Part shown: positions 12,223 through 14,827 of the stretch, in pieces
How positions within the stretch are numbered: the first letter of the stretch is position 1
Layout: every line of letters starts with the position of its first letter
Origin: Chrysochromulina tobinii
Lineage: Eukaryota; Haptophyta; Prymnesiales; Chrysochromulinaceae
Direction: 5' to 3'
Length of the DNA: 14,827 nt
Assembly (NCBI GenBank): GCA_001275005.1
Contig: JWZX01001444.1
Location: 1-14,827 of the forward strand
The notes under the pieces: model-generated
Told to the model about the DNA's origin: nothing
What the model saw: the letters and a program-made list of their open reading frames with translations, nothing else
Databases searched by the model: none
Position numbers and translations under genes: made by a program

Positions 12223-14827
12223 TCATCCTTCATGTTCTGCCTGGTGCTCGGCCCCTGAGACCCCGGCTGTGTCCATGTAGCTCGCCGCGCGCGCGCTCGG
12301 GGGCGGACTTGGCATGGGCGATGCATTAGGGGACAGCTGCACCTCCGGGCGCGCGCGGCCTCCCGCCCGTGTGGCTTTAGGGCTCATCTGCAGCTTTTCT
12401 ATTTGCGACGCCTCCTCAGACGCCTCCGGGAATATCTTCGCCAGGGCCAGCCGCCGCTGCCGCAGCATGTACACGACAAGAGCCGCGCCGATGCCAATCG
12501 CAATCGCGATCACAAAGACGGAGAGGCTGATCGCCCCCTCGAGGCTGAGCGCAGAACCGGCCTCCGAAAGAGGCGGCGTCTTATAGAATGTCACGTTGAA
12601 ACGGGGGAGCGTTAAGGCGTCAGGCGCACCCGTGGCCGCCAGGAAGGCGTTGAGTGCGTCGGTGGATGCAGTGTGCGGCTCCAGGCTGGCTCGAACGGCG
12701 CGCAGCTGTGTGGCGCCGTACACGTCGTAGCTCGCCGTGAAGACCACGGAGCCTGCACGGACTGCGAGGCCCGTGCGCATCGGGTCGCGCGCAGGGTGCA
12801 GGATTGTGAAGGTACTGTGCATGCTGCCGAGGGTGGCCTCGGAGACCGCACTCACGTCAGCATCGGCCACGTACTCCATTTCCAGCCGAAACATGAAGGC
12901 ACGGATGCTAGGGTCGTTGGCGGCTGCCAACTCGGCGCTCGCAATCTGCCCATCGATCTCACTGGCGAGCGCGGCGGTGCTCGAGGTGAAGTAGTTGCAC
13001 ACGGATGCAGCGTGTACTGTGACCACGCCTGACGCCGTAGGACCGCCTATGATGGAGTGGCTGCTGTCCATGGCGCACGGGGTGGGCATCGTGGCGCCAT
13101 TCGAGCCGCACCGGTAGTTGAAGGCCGCTGGATCGAGGCAGCCCTGCACCCGCTCGTAGCAATACCCGTGATGCCGGGCGCTCACATCAAAGTTGAGGGC
13201 GGTCGGCGAGGTGCAGCCGCGGCGCATCGTCACGCATGCACTCACATTGTCCACGGTCGCGAACGGGTTGTAGTTGAATGCCAACGGGTCCAGGCAGCCG
13301 GTCACGCGTGGCACGCACCAGGAGCCCTGGTTGATGGTCGCATTGGGGTCGAAGTTGGCTGCATTCACATCCATGCACCCTTCGACGGCAATGACGCAGC
13401 CTTCGAGCACATTGGCTGCTGGATTGTGGGCCACCACAGCGCCATATGTGGCGAATGGCACGAGCCCTCGGAAGGGTATGCCAACGTACCGGGGCATCAT
13501 GGCCGTGGGCCTCGTCCTCCGTTCGCTGCTGGCGTTGACGCTGTGGCTCTCATTGCTCAGGGCACCAGTCGCGTTACTTCTCGCGGCGAGATTGCGATCG
13601 GCGGCGGAGAGCAGCAAGGTCGAGAAGGGGCTGAGCGCCGGCAGCGTGCAGCCGCGCACGCCAGGGAGGCACGAGCCGTCGTCCTGGGTGGCGCGCGCGT
13701 TGTAGTTGATCGCTGTCGGATCGGTGCAGCCGGACGTCGGGTATTGACAGAAAGCGGACTCTCGCGCACCCGGGTTGTAGTTGAGCGCGCCAGGGAAAAG
13801 GCAGCCCGGGTAGAAGTGAGTCGGGATGGCGCACGCCTGCGGGATGTGCACCTCCGCCGTGCGCTCGTAATTATTGTCGTCGGGGACCATGCAGCCTGCG
13901 AAAAGGAGCCGCCGAGCGTACATGGGGCGAAAGGTCGCACCCCCGGCCTCGATGGTGGTGCGCCACGGACATGGCAGGATGCGCGTGAGCGTCTGGATCG
14001 ATTGCCCACTCGCGTAGTTCGGCGCGCGCATAGCGGTCAACGGAGCGTGACGGCTGTGCACGTTGGTCGCGCGGCCGCATTCGAGCGTGCGCGCGGAAGA
14101 CGCGTAGCACAGACCTTCGAGGCCGAGGTGCGAGCAACGCGAGCCCACGTACATGCGTCGCTCGGGCGTGGATGGGCACCGGCCGTACGTTTCACACGTC
14201 GTGTACCCGAACATGTGGCCGCCATCGATGAGCGTCTCTTCGGAGGCCATCTCGCCGTGCTGGTACGTGGCGACCATCTCGACGCCGTCGAAGGCGCCGA
14301 GACGGATGACGTCGTCGGCGCGCACGAAGTGAGAATCGAGCGCGTCGTTGGCCTCGGCGAGCATGCTCTCGTCGATGCCGCCGCGTGAACCGATGATCAG
14401 ATCGGACACGTTCGTCTCCGCCACGAAGATGTCCACCGAATTGTCATACACATACTTGCGTAGGACCGAGAGCTTGGCAGCTTCGGTCCAGGGGTGCACG
14501 AGCGTCGGCATCGTGAGCGGCTCGCTCTCTGTCGAGGGGCGCTCGAGACTCGCGTATAGGCACACCTTGTTGCAGTGTCGCTCGGCCGGAGGCGGCGGCA
14601 ACGGCGGCGGGAACGGTGGCGGCGATGGCGGAGGCGAGGGTGGCGGCGGTCTTGGTGGCGGCAGCGGTTCAGGCGATGGGGCTGGCGGCGGTGGCGAGGG
14701 CGGCGGCGGTGGCGAGGGCAGCGGCGACGGAGGCGGAGGCCTTCTGGGCGGTGGCGAGGGCGGCGAGGGCGGCGGCCGACGCGGCGGCCGAGGCGGCGGG
14801 GGCGAGGGCGGCGGCGGTGGCGAGGGC
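12223..14827 (-). CDS. Type I membrane protein with Pro-rich tract and cysteine repeats, 5'-truncated
   Basis: The frame has no stop from 12225 to the window edge, so the N-terminus is missing; about 867 residues are visible. The first 75 or so (14602-14827) are an SPPPP-type hydroxyproline-like tract. Numbering from the Leu codon at 14601, a Cys-containing ectodomain (10-235) follows. Next is a run of about eight GC-x-x-P-x-A-x-N-Y/F-N/D repeats (236-500), clearest at 266, 291, 408, 435, 462 and 487. They often continue A-T-x-D-D-G-S-C, a cell-surface repeat common in haptophyte predicted proteins. A membrane-proximal domain (about 535-675) has FMFRLEMEYVAD and AGSVVFTASYDV. A single membrane helix lies at 691-712 (FVIAIAIGIGAALVVYML), then RQRR and a cytosolic tail with a PSPPPSA stretch. 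NAT/NES glycosylation sequons occur in the ectodomain. Cell-wall or scale adhesion, or receptor function, is inferred. Confidence 0.82.
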   Translation of the reverse strand, partial: PSPPPPPSPPPPRPPRRPPPSPPSPPPRRPPPPSPLPSPPPPPSPPPPAPSPEPLPPPRPPPPSPPPSPPPFPPPLPPPPAERHCNKVCLYASLERPSTESEPLTMPTLVHPWTEAAKLSVLRKYVYDNSVDIFVAETNVSDLIIGSRGGIDESMLAEANDALDSHFVRADDVIRLGAFDGVEMVATYQHGEMASEETLIDGGHMFGYTTCETYGRCPSTPERRMYVGSRCSHLGLEGLCYASSARTLECGRATNVHSRHAPLTAMRAPNYASGQSIQTLTRILPCPWRTTIEAGGATFRPMYARRLLFAGCMVPDDNNYERTAEVHIPQACAIPTHFYPGCLFPGALNYNPGARESAFCQYPTSGCTDPTAINYNARATQDDGSCLPGVRGCTLPALSPFSTLLLSAADRNLAARSNATGALSNESHSVNASSERRTRPTAMMPRYVGIPFRGLVPFATYGAVVAHNPAANVLEGCVIAVEGCMDVNAANFDPNATINQGSWCVPRVTGCLDPLAFNYNPFATVDNVSACVTMRRGCTSPTALNFDVSARHHGYCYERVQGCLDPAAFNYRCGSNGATMPTPCAMDSSHSIIGGPTASGVVTVHAASVCNYFTSSTAALASEIDGQIASAELAAANDPSIRAFMFRLEMEYVADADVSAVSEATLGSMHSTFTILHPARDPMRTGLAVRAGSVVFTASYDVYGATQLRAVRASLEPHTASTDALNAFLAATGAPDALTLPRFNVTFYKTPPLSEAGSALSLEGAISLSVFVIAIAIGIGAALVVYMLRQRRLALAKIFPEASEEASQIEKLQMSPKATRAGGRARPEVQLSPNASPMPSPPPSARAASYMDTAGVSGAEHQAEHEG
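13102..13896 (-). repeat. Protein-level Cys-rich repeat array within the membrane protein
   Basis: About eight units begin GC, then have Pro at about +3 or +4 and Asn-Tyr/Phe-Asn/Asp about 8-11 residues in. Units such as GCTDPTAINYN and GCLDPLAFNYN are close; others (GCMVPDDNNYE, GCTLPALSPFS) are degenerate. A spacer of roughly 80 residues (about 322-400) with Asn-linked sequons splits the array into two groups. DNA identity between units is modest, so the duplications are old. Confidence 0.75.
14602..14827 (-). repeat. Low-complexity GGC/GGT tract encoding a Pro/Ser-rich stretch
   Basis: The plus strand reads as GGC/GGT/GGA-rich sequence. On the minus strand, in frame with the membrane-protein gene, almost every codon is Pro (CCG, CCA, CCC, CCT) or Ser (TCG), with a few Arg, Leu, Ala, Glu and Phe. 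This is typical of hydroxyproline-rich algal cell-surface proteins. It contains neither a stop nor an ATG, so the gene continues past the window. Confidence 0.85.

Noticed and set aside
13057-14388. Plus-strand open frame (443 codons) opposite the large membrane protein
   Set aside because: It is antisense to the Cys-repeat protein, has biased Arg/Ala/His/Val composition and no recognisable domain.
1-14827. A defence system, mobile element or biosynthetic cluster
   Set aside because: I saw no transposase, reverse transcriptase, integrase, CRISPR repeats or co-directional cluster of pathway genes. The genes appear functionally unrelated.

Overview
The window looks like nuclear DNA of a GC-rich unicellular eukaryotic alga. 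A haptophyte is my best guess, but this is inferred from protein style only. The signs are compact genes on both strands with non-coding gaps of several hundred bases, no operon structure, an organelle-type leader on a lipid A enzyme, SPPPP tracts followed by cysteine-rich GC-x-x-P-x-A-x-N-Y-N repeats on a single-pass membrane protein, and at least one near-consensus GT-AG intron. Several open frames that appear long begin only at GTG or TTG. I moved those starts to in-frame ATG codons.

Layout, left to right. 1-438: GC-rich DNA with no supportable gene. 439-1869 (-): aldehyde dehydrogenase closest to gamma-aminobutyraldehyde dehydrogenase (PatD/YdcW type). 2162-2803 (+): small multi-pass membrane protein with YrhK-like helix pairs, divergent from the dehydrogenase. 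2804-3436: non-coding, with a short tandem repeat. 3437-4140 (-): zinc-ribbon protein whose two halves lie in different frames and are joined by a predicted intron. 4504-5364 (-): protein with an SH3-like N-terminal domain, membrane helices and Gly-rich linkers. 5492-6574 (-): DHRS1-like short-chain dehydrogenase with a signal peptide. 6575-7997: gene-poor, with a perfect 26-bp tandem duplication. 7998-8620 (-): small unknown gene with a near-consensus intron. 9001-9999 (+): LpxA-like UDP-N-acetylglucosamine acyltransferase with a probable mitochondrial presequence. 10207-10386 (-): 59-residue basic protein. 10493-11440 (+): coiled-coil protein. 11441-12222: non-coding, with a GC-rich hairpin block. 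12223 to beyond 14827 (-): large type I membrane protein cut off by the window edge, so its N-terminus is missing.

The genes do not form an obvious pathway or cluster. The dehydrogenase fits polyamine (putrescine to GABA) catabolism, and the LpxA homologue fits the eukaryotic lipid A-like pathway known from plant mitochondria. The other genes are membrane, redox or structural proteins with no shared job visible. I found no CRISPR array, transposase, rRNA or tRNA. The most interesting items are the LpxA homologue with altered substrate-site residues, the truncated repeat receptor-like protein, and the two genes whose structure depends on introns.
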